Shown here: one piece after another, positions 7,598 through 16,064 of the stretch
Layout of the letters: each line of letters opens with the position of its first letter
How positions within the stretch are numbered: the stretch's first letter is position 1
DNA from: JAWWPG01 sp033850885
Lineage (GTDB): Bacteria; Actinomycetota; Actinomycetes; Propionibacteriales; Nocardioidaceae
Length of the DNA stretch: 64,000 nucleotides
Assembly (NCBI GenBank): GCA_033850885.1
Contig: JAWWPG010000037.1
Location: 1 to 64,000, forward strand
Direction: 5' to 3'
Position numbers and translations under genes: made by a program
The notes under the pieces: generated by a model
Databases searched by the model: none
What the model was told of the DNA's origin: nothing
What the model saw: only the letters and a program-made list of their open reading frames with translations

Positions 7598-9391
7598 TCA
7601 GCCTTCCCGGTTCGGGAGGATCTCCTGGACTTTCGTCTTCACGCCCTCCTTCAGCAGACCCCACCGGTCTTCGTCGCCCTTCAGCATCGCCAACGCCGCG
7701 TCCTTCATCTGGGCGAACGTCGCGTGCGGTGGGATCGGCGGCACATCCGGGTCGGTGTGGACGTCAAGAACGGTCGGCCGGTCTGCCGCGAGGGCTCGGT
7801 CCCAGGCTGACCCGAGCTGGTCGGGATCGTCGACCGTGATCGCCTGCAGGCCGAGGCTCGCGGCGAAGCCTGCATAGTCGACGTCGGGCAACGTCTGGGA
7901 CGCGGCGAACTTCGGGGAGCCCTCCATCGCGCGCATCTCCCAGGTGACCTGGTTGAGGTCGTTGTTGTGCAGCACGGCAACCACGAGTCGGGGATCTGAC
8001 CACTGTTGCCAGTAGTGCTTGATGGTGATCAGCTCGGCCAGTCCGTTCATCTGCATCGCCCCGTCCCCCGCGAAGGCGATGACGGGCCGACCGGGGTTTC
8101 CGAACTTGGCGCCGATCGCGTACGGCACGCCAGGTCCCATGGTGGCGAGGTTCCCGGACAGGGAGCCGCGCATGTCGCCACGGAAGCGGAGCTGGCGGGC
8201 GTACCAGTTGGCGGCGGATCCCGAGTCGGCCGCGACGATGGCGTCGTGGGGCAGCCGGGATGACAGTTCCGAGAACAGCCGCATCGGGTTGACGGGGTCT
8301 GCCTCGACCGCCGCCTCTCCCGCCATCTCCTCCCACCAGCGCGTCACGCCGGACTCGATGCCTTCGCGCCAGGACCTGTCCTCCTTGCGCTGCAGATGCG
8401 GGATCAGCGCCTCGAGAGCGGCCGCGGCGTCGGCCACCAGGTTCAGCTCGTAGGGGTAGCGCATGCCGACGAACTTGGCGTCGATGTCGATCTGGATCCC
8501 GCGTGCCTGGTCGAAGTCGGGCAGGAACTGGGTGTAGGGAAAGCTCGACCCGACGGTCAGCAAGGTGTCACAGCCCATCATCATCTCGTAGCTGGGCCGG
8601 GTGCCGAGCAGACCGATCGACCCGGTCACGAAGGGCAGCTCGTCGGACAGCACGTCCTTGCCGAGAAGGGCCTTGGCGACTCCGGCCCCGAGAAGCTCCG
8701 CCACCTGCTCCACCTGGCGCCGGGCACCACGGGCACCGCAACCCACCAGCATCGCCACCTTCTCGCCGGCGTTCAGGATCTCCGCAGCCCGCTGGATCGC
8801 GTCATCAGCCGGCGAGGTCAAGGGCCACGCCGTACCGAGGCTCGACGGCACCATCTTGAACGCGTGTGCAGGCGGCGAGTACTCGAGCTCCTGCACGTCG
8901 GAGGGGATGATGATGGCTGTCGGCGCACGCTCGGCGAGCGAGACCCGGATCGCGCGGTCCAGCACGTTCGGCAGCTGCTCGGGGACCGTCACCATCTGGA
9001 CGTACTCGCTCGCGACGTCCTTGTAGAGACTCAGCAGGTCGACCTCCTGCTGGTACGAGCCACCCATCGCCGACCGGTTGGTCTGACCGACGATCGTCAC
9101 CACCGGGACGTGGTCGAGCTTCGCGTCGTACAGGCCGTTGAGAAGGTGGATCGCGCCCGGTCCGGATGTGGCCATGCAGACCCCGAAGCGGTTCGTGAAC
9201 TTGGCGTAGCCGACGGCCTCGAAGGCGCTCATCTCCTCGTGCCGAGACTGCACGAACATCGGCTTGTTCTCCGCTCGCCCGAAGGCGGCGAGGATCGCGT
9301 TGATGCCGTCGCCGGGATAGGCGAAGACGGTCTCGACCCCCCAGTCGCGTAGCCGATCGAGCAGGAAGTCGGCGACGTTCGGCTTGGCCAT
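7598..9391 (-). CDS. Thiamine pyrophosphate-dependent enzyme, pyruvate oxidase/acetolactate synthase-like
   Basis: A 597-residue three-domain TPP enzyme. The N-terminal PYR domain has the catalytic glutamate in SRHEEMSAFEA (about residue 52), the middle domain has a Rossmann-like fold (about 195-330), and the C-terminal PP domain carries AGDGAMQMNG with the distal asparagine in HNNDLNQ, the Mg-TPP site. It resembles pyruvate dehydrogenase (quinone)/pyruvate oxidase and related 2-oxoacid decarboxylases. It is probably not biosynthetic acetolactate synthase, because no small subunit adjoins it. The gene starts 57 bases after the GMC oxidoreductase stop and ends 10 bases before the enolase-family gene, so it is probably cotranscribed with both. 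Confidence 0.83.
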   Translation of the reverse strand: MAKPNVADFLLDRLRDWGVETVFAYPGDGINAILAAFGRAENKPMFVQSRHEEMSAFEAVGYAKFTNRFGVCMATSGPGAIHLLNGLYDAKLDHVPVVTIVGQTNRSAMGGSYQQEVDLLSLYKDVASEYVQMVTVPEQLPNVLDRAIRVSLAERAPTAIIIPSDVQELEYSPPAHAFKMVPSSLGTAWPLTSPADDAIQRAAEILNAGEKVAMLVGCGARGARRQVEQVAELLGAGVAKALLGKDVLSDELPFVTGSIGLLGTRPSYEMMMGCDTLLTVGSSFPYTQFLPDFDQARGIQIDIDAKFVGMRYPYELNLVADAAAALEALIPHLQRKEDRSWREGIESGVTRWWEEMAGEAAVEADPVNPMRLFSELSSRLPHDAIVAADSGSAANWYARQLRFRGDMRGSLSGNLATMGPGVPYAIGAKFGNPGRPVIAFAGDGAMQMNGLAELITIKHYWQQWSDPRLVVAVLHNNDLNQVTWEMRAMEGSPKFAASQTLPDVDYAGFAASLGLQAITVDDPDQLGSAWDRALAADRPTVLDVHTDPDVPPIPPHATFAQMKDAALAMLKGDEDRWGLLKEGVKTKVQEILPNREG

Positions 9392-9448
9392 CGAAGATTC
9401 CCTTCTTTGTTCGGTCGGGGTCGTCGCGGCGCGGCGCCCGGGTCTGGG

Positions 9449-11086
9449 TCAACCGGCTCGATCCGCCCCCGCGGCGAGCCGGTCGGCGGTGCGTGCGGCA
9501 ACGGCCATGATCGTCAGGGCAGGGTTGGCGCTCCCCTGGGTGGGCAGCACGCTGCCGTCGCAGATATAGAGGTTCGGTACGGCGAAGGTGCGGCAGTCGG
9601 AGTCGACCACCCCGTGTTCCTCATCGGCTGCCATCCTGGCCCCGCCGACCAGGTGCGCGAAGCGCTTGATGGTGATCACCTCGTCGGCCCCCGCTGCCCG
9701 CAACAGGTCCTCCATCACCGCCTGGGCGGCCTCCACGAGCTGACGGTCGTTGTCGCACTGGGTGTAGGAGAAGCTCGCGACCGGCATCCCGTGACGGTCC
9801 TTCTCCTCGGCGAGGGTCACGCGGTTGTCCGGCTGTGCGACGAACTCGCACAGGGCACCGAGACAGGACCAGTGGACGTAGTCGCTCATGTAGTCACGAA
9901 GGGCCGTCCCCCAATGTCCCTGGGCGGCGACGTGTTCGGCCCAGGTGATGGGAAGCGGCGAGACCGTCTGCACCGAGAACCCCCGCCGGTAAGGCTTGCT
10001 CGGATCGGTCTCGTAGAACTGTTCGGTGCTGACCTCCGGTGGCGGGGACTTGTACATCCGGATCTCCGCGTCGAAGCGTCCGGCCGTCTGCGGAGCTCCC
10101 TGGACCATCAGGTAGCGGCCGACCTGGTCGAAGTCGTTGCACAGGCCCTCGGGGAACCGCGCCGAGCTCGAGTTGAGGAGCAGGCGAGGCGTCTCGATGG
10201 AGTAGCCGGCGACCACCACCATCCTGGCCCGCTGGAAGTGGGCCACCCCACCGCGCACATAGTGCACGCCGGTGGCGCGGCCGGAGTGCTCGTCGACCTC
10301 GACCCGGGTCACCATGCAGTCGGCGCGCACCTCGGCGCCGTGCGACAGCGCGTCCGGGATGTGGGTGATCAGCGGGGACGCCTTCGCGTTGACCTTGCAG
10401 CCTTGCAGGCAGAACCCGCGGTAGATGCAGTGCGGCCGGTTGCCGAAACGGCCGTTGGCGATGGCGACCGGGCCCACCTTCGCCGTGATGCCGAGCGCGA
10501 GTGCACCGCGCAGGAAGATCTCGCCGTTGCCACCCACCGGGTGTGGCCGGTGCGGGTACGAGTGCGGGTCACCCCACGGCCACTTCTCGCCCGCTACCGG
10601 CAGCTCTTCCTCGATCTGGGCGTAGTACGGGCGGAGGTCGCCGTACGTCAGCGGCCAGTCTGCCCCGACGCCGTCGTTGGTCCAGGTCGCGAAGTCGCTC
10701 GGGTGGAACCGCGGCGTGTAGCCGGCGTAGTGGACCATTGACCCGCCGACACCGCGGCCGGAGTTGTTCGATCCCAGCGGGACGGGATCCTGCCCGGAGA
10801 TGACCCGCGGCTCCGTCCAGTACAGGTGGTGCGACCCAGCCTCGTCGCTGACCCAGTCGGCATCGGGGTCCCAGAACGGGCCGGCGTCCAGCGCGACGGC
10901 CTTCCACCCCCGGCGGGCCAGCCGCTGGAGCAGGGTCGACCCGCCGGCCCCGCATCCCACGATGACGAGGTCGACCTCGTCGGTGTCCGCGAACCGGCGC
11001 ATGTCGCGCCGCAGCCGATGGTTGGTGCGGGAGCCGTCATTCGGAAGCAGCCAGGCCGACTCGTTGCGGTCGCGAACCGATGTCAT
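9449..11086 (-). CDS. GMC family oxidoreductase (gluconate 2-dehydrogenase large-subunit-like)
   Basis: A 545-residue FAD-dependent GMC oxidoreductase. The dinucleotide motif VDLVIVGCGAGGSTLLQRLA lies near residue 40. GSNNSGRGVGGSMVHYAGYT (about 100-120) is the flavin-contacting region. The C-terminal block NLYICDGSVLPTQGSANP is the GMC second signature. Three cysteines in IYRGFCLQGCKVNAKASP and nearby resemble gluconate or sorbitol dehydrogenase large subunits. The start at 11086 has GGGAGG 7 bases upstream and overlaps the upstream stop as ATGA. The small subunit gene is immediately upstream. No Tat signal is seen in this subunit. The electron acceptor is unknown, and no cytochrome subunit is present. 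Confidence 0.85.
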   Translation of the reverse strand: MTSVRDRNESAWLLPNDGSRTNHRLRRDMRRFADTDEVDLVIVGCGAGGSTLLQRLARRGWKAVALDAGPFWDPDADWVSDEAGSHHLYWTEPRVISGQDPVPLGSNNSGRGVGGSMVHYAGYTPRFHPSDFATWTNDGVGADWPLTYGDLRPYYAQIEEELPVAGEKWPWGDPHSYPHRPHPVGGNGEIFLRGALALGITAKVGPVAIANGRFGNRPHCIYRGFCLQGCKVNAKASPLITHIPDALSHGAEVRADCMVTRVEVDEHSGRATGVHYVRGGVAHFQRARMVVVAGYSIETPRLLLNSSSARFPEGLCNDFDQVGRYLMVQGAPQTAGRFDAEIRMYKSPPPEVSTEQFYETDPSKPYRRGFSVQTVSPLPITWAEHVAAQGHWGTALRDYMSDYVHWSCLGALCEFVAQPDNRVTLAEEKDRHGMPVASFSYTQCDNDRQLVEAAQAVMEDLLRAAGADEVITIKRFAHLVGGARMAADEEHGVVDSDCRTFAVPNLYICDGSVLPTQGSANPALTIMAVAARTADRLAAGADRAG

Positions 11087-11724
11087 CCTGGGTCCTCCCG
11101 CACCGGATCGGACCCAGGTCGCGCGTCCCGAACCTCGAAGGGCTCGCGTGCGTCGACCCCGGGGTTCTTGTAGCCCCTCGGGTACGCCGGGCCGGGGAAG
11201 CCGATCTCGTTCCAGGCGGCGGGATGGGCGTAGAACGCCGTGCAGGCGTACCGGGTCCAGAGGCTCCACACGTGCTCGGCACTCAGATCGTGCCACCGGC
11301 CCTGCCCCGCGTCCTGGACGGCCTGGATCACCCGGTTCTGGATCTCCGGCGAGCTGACGGCGAAGGCCGACCCGCCCGCAGTCATCGCGTCCTCGTCGAG
11401 CCCGGCCAGGGAGGCCCGCCACGCCTGGCCATCCTCGGGCATGTCGTCGTAGCGCCAGCCGTCCGTCTGGCCCTCGGCCAGCCGCGCGTCCACCATGGCC
11501 ACCACCGGCACCCGGGTGGCCTCGTCCAGGGCGAGCAGACGGTCGAACAGGGCGGTGGCCAACGCCTCCTCCATTGGGGTGAAGAACCGCACGTCCGGCG
11601 GCATCCCAACCCTGGAGAGCACCACGCCGGTCGTGACCGGATCCCAGTGCCGCGACTGGCTGAGGACGTCGAAGCCGGGGAACCGGCCGCCTGCCTGGCT
11701 GGTGCGTGGTTTGCTAGCGGTCAC
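11083..11724 (-). CDS. Gluconate 2-dehydrogenase subunit 3 family protein
   Basis: A 213-residue protein of the Gluconate_2-dh3 family, the small partner of GMC-type membrane dehydrogenases. The family core runs from FFTPMEEALATALFDRLLA (about 47-65) to HVWSLWTRYACTAFYAHPAAWNEIG (about 155-180). It then has the typical FPGPAYPRGY ending. No twin-arginine leader is visible, although many homologues have one. It overlaps its upstream and downstream neighbours by 4 bases each (ATGA), so the three genes are translationally coupled. It probably forms a complex with the GMC protein. Confidence 0.85.
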   Translation of the reverse strand: MTASKPRTSQAGGRFPGFDVLSQSRHWDPVTTGVVLSRVGMPPDVRFFTPMEEALATALFDRLLALDEATRVPVVAMVDARLAEGQTDGWRYDDMPEDGQAWRASLAGLDEDAMTAGGSAFAVSSPEIQNRVIQAVQDAGQGRWHDLSAEHVWSLWTRYACTAFYAHPAAWNEIGFPGPAYPRGYKNPGVDAREPFEVRDARPGSDPVREDPG

Positions 11725-12191
11725 TGCTCACGCCGCAGGACCGCTGCCAGCACGCCCATCCCGCCTACGACGGTCACCAGCAGCGGCGCCAGCAGCGGGG
11801 GCCCCATCTCCATGTTGTAGCGCGCGTTCGACCAGCCGCCGGGCTTCTGGGCGATCCCGCGTGCATGCAGGTACGTGCCCTGCAACCCGTTGGCCAGGAT
11901 CGCTGCCGAGGCCAGTGGCAGTGCGGTCTTGGCCATCCTCTTGCTGAAGAACCCGGCAACCCCGGCTGCCGCGCCGATCGGTCCCAGCGCGACGGGAAGC
12001 CACATCATCTTGTTGCCGAAGCTCGCCGAGTCGTGCTCGAAGAAGATCTCTGCCGCCGACACCAGTGCCCCGGCCGCCGTCAGCGCGGACAGGCTGCGCT
12101 CGAAGTGTCCGGTCTCGATGTTGTGGACCATACGGTCGATACCGTGATGCTGGCGCCGTGTCACATCGGGCCGGCCCGTTCGCCAAGGCAT
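11721..12191 (-). CDS. Small membrane protein, first gene of the gluconate-dehydrogenase-like operon
   Basis: I do not recognise a named family for this 156-residue protein. It has about four hydrophobic segments: near residues 36-50, 65-82, 87-103 and 130-150. GKRMAKTALPLASAAILANGLQG-type loops link them. The ATG at 12191 has a strong GGAAGGA ribosome site 6 bases upstream. Its stop overlaps the next start as ATGA. Because it is coupled to the small and large subunits of a GMC dehydrogenase that lacks a cytochrome, it may be a membrane anchor or electron-transfer partner. No haem-binding motif is evident, so that is inference. Confidence 0.7.
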   Translation of the reverse strand: MPWRTGRPDVTRRQHHGIDRMVHNIETGHFERSLSALTAAGALVSAAEIFFEHDSASFGNKMMWLPVALGPIGAAAGVAGFFSKRMAKTALPLASAAILANGLQGTYLHARGIAQKPGGWSNARYNMEMGPPLLAPLLVTVVGGMGVLAAVLRREQ

Positions 12192-12281
12192 GCGCTGTCC
12201 TTCCGATTCCGAGTCCGCCCCAGGTTGCGCATACCCCTCCAGGGCGCTCCTGATGCGTCCGGGAGGCCAACGAGTTCTACG

Positions 12282-12632
12282 TCACATCTCGGAGGATGAC
12301 CGTACCGAGAGTGCGCCGGCGATGGTGAAGGCAGCCGCGATGGCGGCGCTCGCCATCGCGGGCCGACGGTACCGGCGAACGCCTACCGCGAGACCCACCA
12401 TGCTCGCCGCGTGCAGGCCGTCGACTACCGCTCCCAGGACCAGCACCTCCCGCATCGGGCGGGCGGCGGACACCGAGGCCTGGACGACCTGGCGAGCGCC
12501 GAGCAGCCGTACCGCTCGTCTCGACGTCGTGTCGAGCCCACCGCCGAGAAGCGCCTCACCGGACCATCCGGGGGCGACGAGCTGGACGACGCCGTACGCC
12601 GCGCGGGCGCCCGTCAGCAGCGCGCCCGTCAC
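12282..12632 (-). CDS. Small hydrophobic protein of unknown function
   Basis: A 116-residue protein with hydrophobic segments near residues 5-25 (ARAAYGVVQLVAPG), 62-80 and 95-110, so probably membrane-bound. I do not recognise a characterised family. The GTG start at 12632 is chosen because it overlaps the SDR stop as GTGA and has GGAG about 8 bases upstream. An in-frame ATG at 12719 would lie deep inside the SDR gene. Coupling suggests the protein works with or is co-made with the SDR. The 90 bases between its stop and the next gene upstream show no clear signal. Confidence 0.65.
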   Translation of the reverse strand: MTGALLTGARAAYGVVQLVAPGWSGEALLGGGLDTTSRRAVRLLGARQVVQASVSAARPMREVLVLGAVVDGLHAASMVGLAVGVRRYRRPAMASAAIAAAFTIAGALSVRSSSEM

Positions 12633-13648
12633 CGCGCTCTCCGCCGGACGACGGCAACGGCAGCAGCGGTCAGCCCGGCCAGGACGCCGCCGAGATATCC
12701 ATGATGTTGAGACGCCCACAGTTGTGCGCTGTTGTCCTCCGAGCGCTCCGTGAAGCTGCCGTGCGCTGTGTAGTCGCGTCCGTCAGGGCCGTCGGCCGGC
12801 TCCCACAGGTTGGTCGGGTGGTCGGGGGGGAGCGGCCGGTCGACCTGCTGTGCGGAGAAGCCGGTCCGCGCCAGGTAGCGGTCGAGCAGGCCCGGCGCGA
12901 CGGCGTTCGCAGCCAGCGTCGCCATCGTGCTGCCGCCCACCCAGTACTCCCGCCTTCGCGGATGGTCGGCCGCGTACAGGACCCCCCGGGCGGCGACCTC
13001 CGGTTGGTAGATCGGCGGCACGGGCTGGGCGGGCTTGGGCAGTCTCGACAACACCCAGTCGAACTGCGGTGTGTTCACCGCCGGCATCTGCACCATCGTG
13101 ACGCGCACGTTGCTCTTGTCGTGCAAGAGCTCGCAGCGCACGGCCTCGTTGAAACCCTGGATCGCATGCTTGGAGCCGCAGTACGCCGACTGCAGGGGGA
13201 TGCCCCGATAGGCGAGCGCGGAGCCCACCTGGACGACGGCGCCTGCATCACGCGGCAGCATTCGCTTCAGGGCCGACATCGTGCCGTAGACGTACCCGAG
13301 GTAGCTGACCTCCGTGACGCGCTTGAACTCCTCGGCCGAGATGTCATGGAACGGCGCGAACACCGAGGTGAAGGCGACGTTGACCCACACCTCGATCGGG
13401 CCGAACGCCCGCTCTGCCTCCTCCGCGGCGGACTCGACCTGGTGGTGGTCGGCCACGTCGGTGGGCAGGGCCAGCGCCTGGCCGCCGGCTCTCTCGACGT
13501 CTCGGACGGCACCGTCGAGGCCCGCCGAACCCCGCGCGAGAAGGGCTACTTTCGCGCCGCGCTCACCGAATGCCTGCGCTGTGGCGCGTCCGATACCGCC
13601 GCTGGCTCCCGTCACGACGACGACCTGTCCCGGTCGGTGCTTGCTCAC
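12629..13648 (-). CDS. Short-chain dehydrogenase/reductase with C-terminal membrane segment
   Basis: A 339-residue SDR. TGASGGIG near residue 14 binds NAD(P), and the catalytic SAYCGSKHA (Y-x3-K) lies near 155. The usual NNAG is replaced by VNVA (about residue 92). The protein is about 90 residues longer than a classical SDR: the tail after residue 250 ends in a hydrophobic helix (GGVLAGLTAAAVAVVRRRAR), so it is probably membrane-attached. The GTG at 13648 has GGAGG 5 bases upstream. This beats an ATG at 13660, and a longer frame reaching 13750 would overlap the divergent aldose epimerase start. The substrate is unknown. Confidence 0.82.
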   Translation of the reverse strand: MSKHRPGQVVVVTGASGGIGRATAQAFGERGAKVALLARGSAGLDGAVRDVERAGGQALALPTDVADHHQVESAAEEAERAFGPIEVWVNVAFTSVFAPFHDISAEEFKRVTEVSYLGYVYGTMSALKRMLPRDAGAVVQVGSALAYRGIPLQSAYCGSKHAIQGFNEAVRCELLHDKSNVRVTMVQMPAVNTPQFDWVLSRLPKPAQPVPPIYQPEVAARGVLYAADHPRRREYWVGGSTMATLAANAVAPGLLDRYLARTGFSAQQVDRPLPPDHPTNLWEPADGPDGRDYTAHGSFTERSEDNSAQLWASQHHGYLGGVLAGLTAAAVAVVRRRAR

Positions 13649-13748
13649 GCTATCCTCCATGATGGTTGGGCGAGCTGTCTCTCGCTCGGCACGTGTCAGG
13701 CTGACAGCCGTCGAGCACTCGATCATCCCAAGGAACGAAGGACACCGC

Positions 13749-14666
13749 ATGGCAAGCCCCCCGTCCGGAGATCAGTTCGACATCGCGTACGGCGACCATC
13801 ACGCGACGATCGTGGAGGTCGGGGGAGGGATCCGGGAGTACCGCGTCGGCGACCGGGACGTCCTCCACCCCTACCCGAGCGACGCGATGTGCGACGGCGC
13901 CCACGGCGCTGTGTTGATCCCCTTTCCCAACCGTCTCGGCGACGGCACGTACCGCTTCGACGGATCCGACTACCAGGTCGCCCTGACCGAGCCCGAGAAG
14001 CACAACGCCATTCACGGCTTCCTGCGCTGGCGTTCCTGGTCGGCCGTCCAGCGCAGTAGCGACCGCGTCGTGATGGCGACCAGGATCTTCCCCTTGCAGG
14101 GGTACCCGTTCATGCTCGACGCACAGGTGGACTACCGCCTCGACGATGCGGGGCTTACCGTCATCACGACGGCCACCAACCTCGGCGACGCACCCTGCCC
14201 GTACGGGACCGGACAGCACCCGTACCTGTCCCCGGGCAATGCCTCGGTCGACGACTGCACGCTGCACCTGGGCGCGGAAACCCGCATCCTGACCGACCCG
14301 ACCCGGCAGCTGCCCGTCGGGACGGAACCGGTCGCGGGGACACCCTTCGACTTCCGCGAAGGCAGGATCCTCGGCGATCTCGAGGTCGACCACGCCTTCA
14401 CGGACCTCGCCCGGGACAGCGCCGGTCGGGCCACGGTCCGCCTGGCGGCCCCGGACGGCAGCACGTCGTACCTCTGGGTCGGCGAGGGGTACCCGATCGT
14501 CGAGATCTTCACGGGGGACACCCTGAGCCCGGCCCGCCGACGCCGAGGTCTCGGCGCGGAGCCGATGACCTGCCCGCCGAACGCCTTTCAGTCCGGCGAA
14601 CGGGTTATCCGGCTCGAGCCGGGGCAGTCCGCGACAACCACCTGGGGTGCGTCCCTGCAGACCTGA
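13749..14666 (+). CDS. Aldose 1-epimerase family protein
   Basis: A 305-residue galactose mutarotase-like enzyme that interconverts the alpha and beta anomers of sugars. The beta-sandwich carries the two conserved histidines in HNAIHGFLRW (about 85) and GTGQHPYLSPG (about 158). The catalytic glutamate is in GAEPMTCPPNAF (about 277). The length suits the YihR-like bacterial subgroup. The ATG at 13749 has AAGGA upstream. It is divergent from the SDR with about 100 bases between them. The sugar is unknown. Confidence 0.88.
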   Translation: MASPPSGDQFDIAYGDHHATIVEVGGGIREYRVGDRDVLHPYPSDAMCDGAHGAVLIPFPNRLGDGTYRFDGSDYQVALTEPEKHNAIHGFLRWRSWSAVQRSSDRVVMATRIFPLQGYPFMLDAQVDYRLDDAGLTVITTATNLGDAPCPYGTGQHPYLSPGNASVDDCTLHLGAETRILTDPTRQLPVGTEPVAGTPFDFREGRILGDLEVDHAFTDLARDSAGRATVRLAAPDGSTSYLWVGEGYPIVEIFTGDTLSPARRRRGLGAEPMTCPPNAFQSGERVIRLEPGQSATTTWGASLQT

Positions 14667-14682
14667 ACGAACCGGACGTGGC

Positions 14683-15141
14683 TCAGTGCGGGAGCCAGGC
14701 TTCCTGGTCGTCGGTGAGAGCCAACAGCTCCGGTGGCAGCTTGCCCTCGGCGAGCATCGCCACGGTGACCTGCTCGAAGACGTCGCGCAGGTTGGCGCGA
14801 GCGGCGATCCACACCAGCTGCAGGATCTCCGCCGAGTCGTGGTAGTGGACGGCCTCGGGGCGCAGCCCATAGACGCTGACGAGCGGACCGTCGACGGCCC
14901 GGATGATGTCCGCAACGGTGATGGCGGATGCGTCGGTGGCGAGGCGCCATCCACCGTTCTGGCCGCGCACGCTGATCACGATGCTGGCCCGGCGCAGGTC
15001 GGCGAGGATCGCCTGCAGGAAGCCGCGGGGGATCCCCTGGACCTGCCCGAGCTCCTCCGCGGACACCCGTGCCCCCTCTTCGCGCGTGGCGATCTCGATG
15101 AGCGCGCGCAGGGCGTAGTCGGACTTGGCAGACACTCGCAT
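14683..15141 (-). CDS. Rrf2 family transcriptional regulator
   Basis: A 152-residue Rrf2-family DNA-binding protein. An N-terminal winged helix-turn-helix spans about residues 1-65 (MRVSAKSDYALRALIEIA, then QGIPRGFLQAILADLRRA), and the wing RGQNGGWRLA follows. The three cysteines that hold an Fe-S cluster in IscR or NsrR are absent, so it senses by another route. GACTCGTGAAGTC (15160-15172) upstream of its start is an imperfect palindrome that might be its own operator, but this is weak. It ends 17 bases from the convergent aldose epimerase stop. Confidence 0.88.
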   Translation of the reverse strand: MRVSAKSDYALRALIEIATREEGARVSAEELGQVQGIPRGFLQAILADLRRASIVISVRGQNGGWRLATDASAITVADIIRAVDGPLVSVYGLRPEAVHYHDSAEILQLVWIAARANLRDVFEQVTVAMLAEGKLPPELLALTDDQEAWLPH

Positions 15142-15261
15142 GCGGGTAAGTTTGGCAGACTCGTGAAGTCATTGTCCCCACTCGATGAGGTCGCGGGCGA
15201 TTGGTCGGACCGATGGTGGATTGCGGCGCACGACAGCCGAGCGCCGAGATAGCGTGTCGGC

Positions 15262-15912
15262 GTGGACTCCGTGACCTCAGCCATCCAGTCACTGCCACCC
15301 GTCGCGGCGTACCTGATCATCGCCGGGCTGGTTTTTGGTGAGGCAGCGGTCTTCATCGGCTTCGTCCTCCCAGGGGAGACCTCCGTGGTGCTCGGCGGCT
15401 TCCTCGCCAGCACGAACCAGCTCAACATCTGGGCGTTGTGCGTCCTGGTTGTCGTAGCCGCGATCGTCGGCGACAGCGTGGGTTACGAGGTCGGCAGGCT
15501 GTTCGGACCGCGCGTCGTACGGTCGGCGCTGCTGCGCCGGCACGAAGCACGCCTGGACGCGGCACGCGGCACGCTCCGTGAGAGAGGTGGGCCGGCCGTC
15601 TTCCTCGGCAGGTTCACCGCCTTCTTCCGTGCGGTGATCCCTGGGCTGGCTGGACTCAGCCAGATGCGCTACCGCAGGTTCTTGATGTGGAACGCCCTGG
15701 GCGGCTTCATCTGGGGCATCGGCTACAGCCTGGTGGGGTACTTCGCGGGGGCCTCATACCAGAAGGTGGCCAGCCGGATCGGCACCGGGGCCGCGATCAC
15801 GATCGCCGTGGTCGTGGTGGTGGCAGTGGTCGTCTGGTACGTGCGGCGCAGGAGGCACGAGCGAGTCCAAGAACAGCAGTATGACGCCGAACGCGCCGCT
15901 AGGGACGGCTGA
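15262..15912 (+). CDS. DedA family membrane protein
   Basis: A 216-residue polytopic protein of the DedA/VTT family, whose members move phospholipid head groups or undecaprenyl phosphate across the membrane. Characteristic segments are GFVLPGETSVVLGGFLA (about 35-51), FLGRFTAFFRAVIPGLAGLSQM (about 113-134) with the conserved F-x-R-x3-F-x-R pattern, and WNALGGFIWGIGYSLVGYFAG. The C terminus is basic and cytoplasmic. The GTG start lacks a strong ribosome site. Only Rrf2 lies nearby, divergently, 120 bases away. Confidence 0.88.
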   Translation: MDSVTSAIQSLPPVAAYLIIAGLVFGEAAVFIGFVLPGETSVVLGGFLASTNQLNIWALCVLVVVAAIVGDSVGYEVGRLFGPRVVRSALLRRHEARLDAARGTLRERGGPAVFLGRFTAFFRAVIPGLAGLSQMRYRRFLMWNALGGFIWGIGYSLVGYFAGASYQKVASRIGTGAAITIAVVVVVAVVVWYVRRRRHERVQEQQYDAERAARDG

Positions 15913-16014
15913 CTGCGGAGTCCGCAAACCGCTGGATCATGATCGCGGCTGGGGTGCTTGAGCGCCGACGCTGCCCGTGTTTGCCTGGTTCGAGCACCGA
16001 CGCCTGCCGGCGTT

Positions 16015-16031
16015 TGCCGCCCCCGGCGGCA
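16015..16031. terminator. GC-rich hairpin between convergent genes
   Basis: TGCCGCC-CCC-GGCGGCA forms a 7-bp stem with a 3-base loop. It sits midway between the DedA stop (15912) and the convergent thioredoxin-NHL stop (16065). There is no T-run. The rest of 15913-16064 holds nothing I can support. Confidence 0.4.
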
Positions 16032-16064
16032 GCCCAGGGCTCACGGCTGACGACCGGGCCCGCC

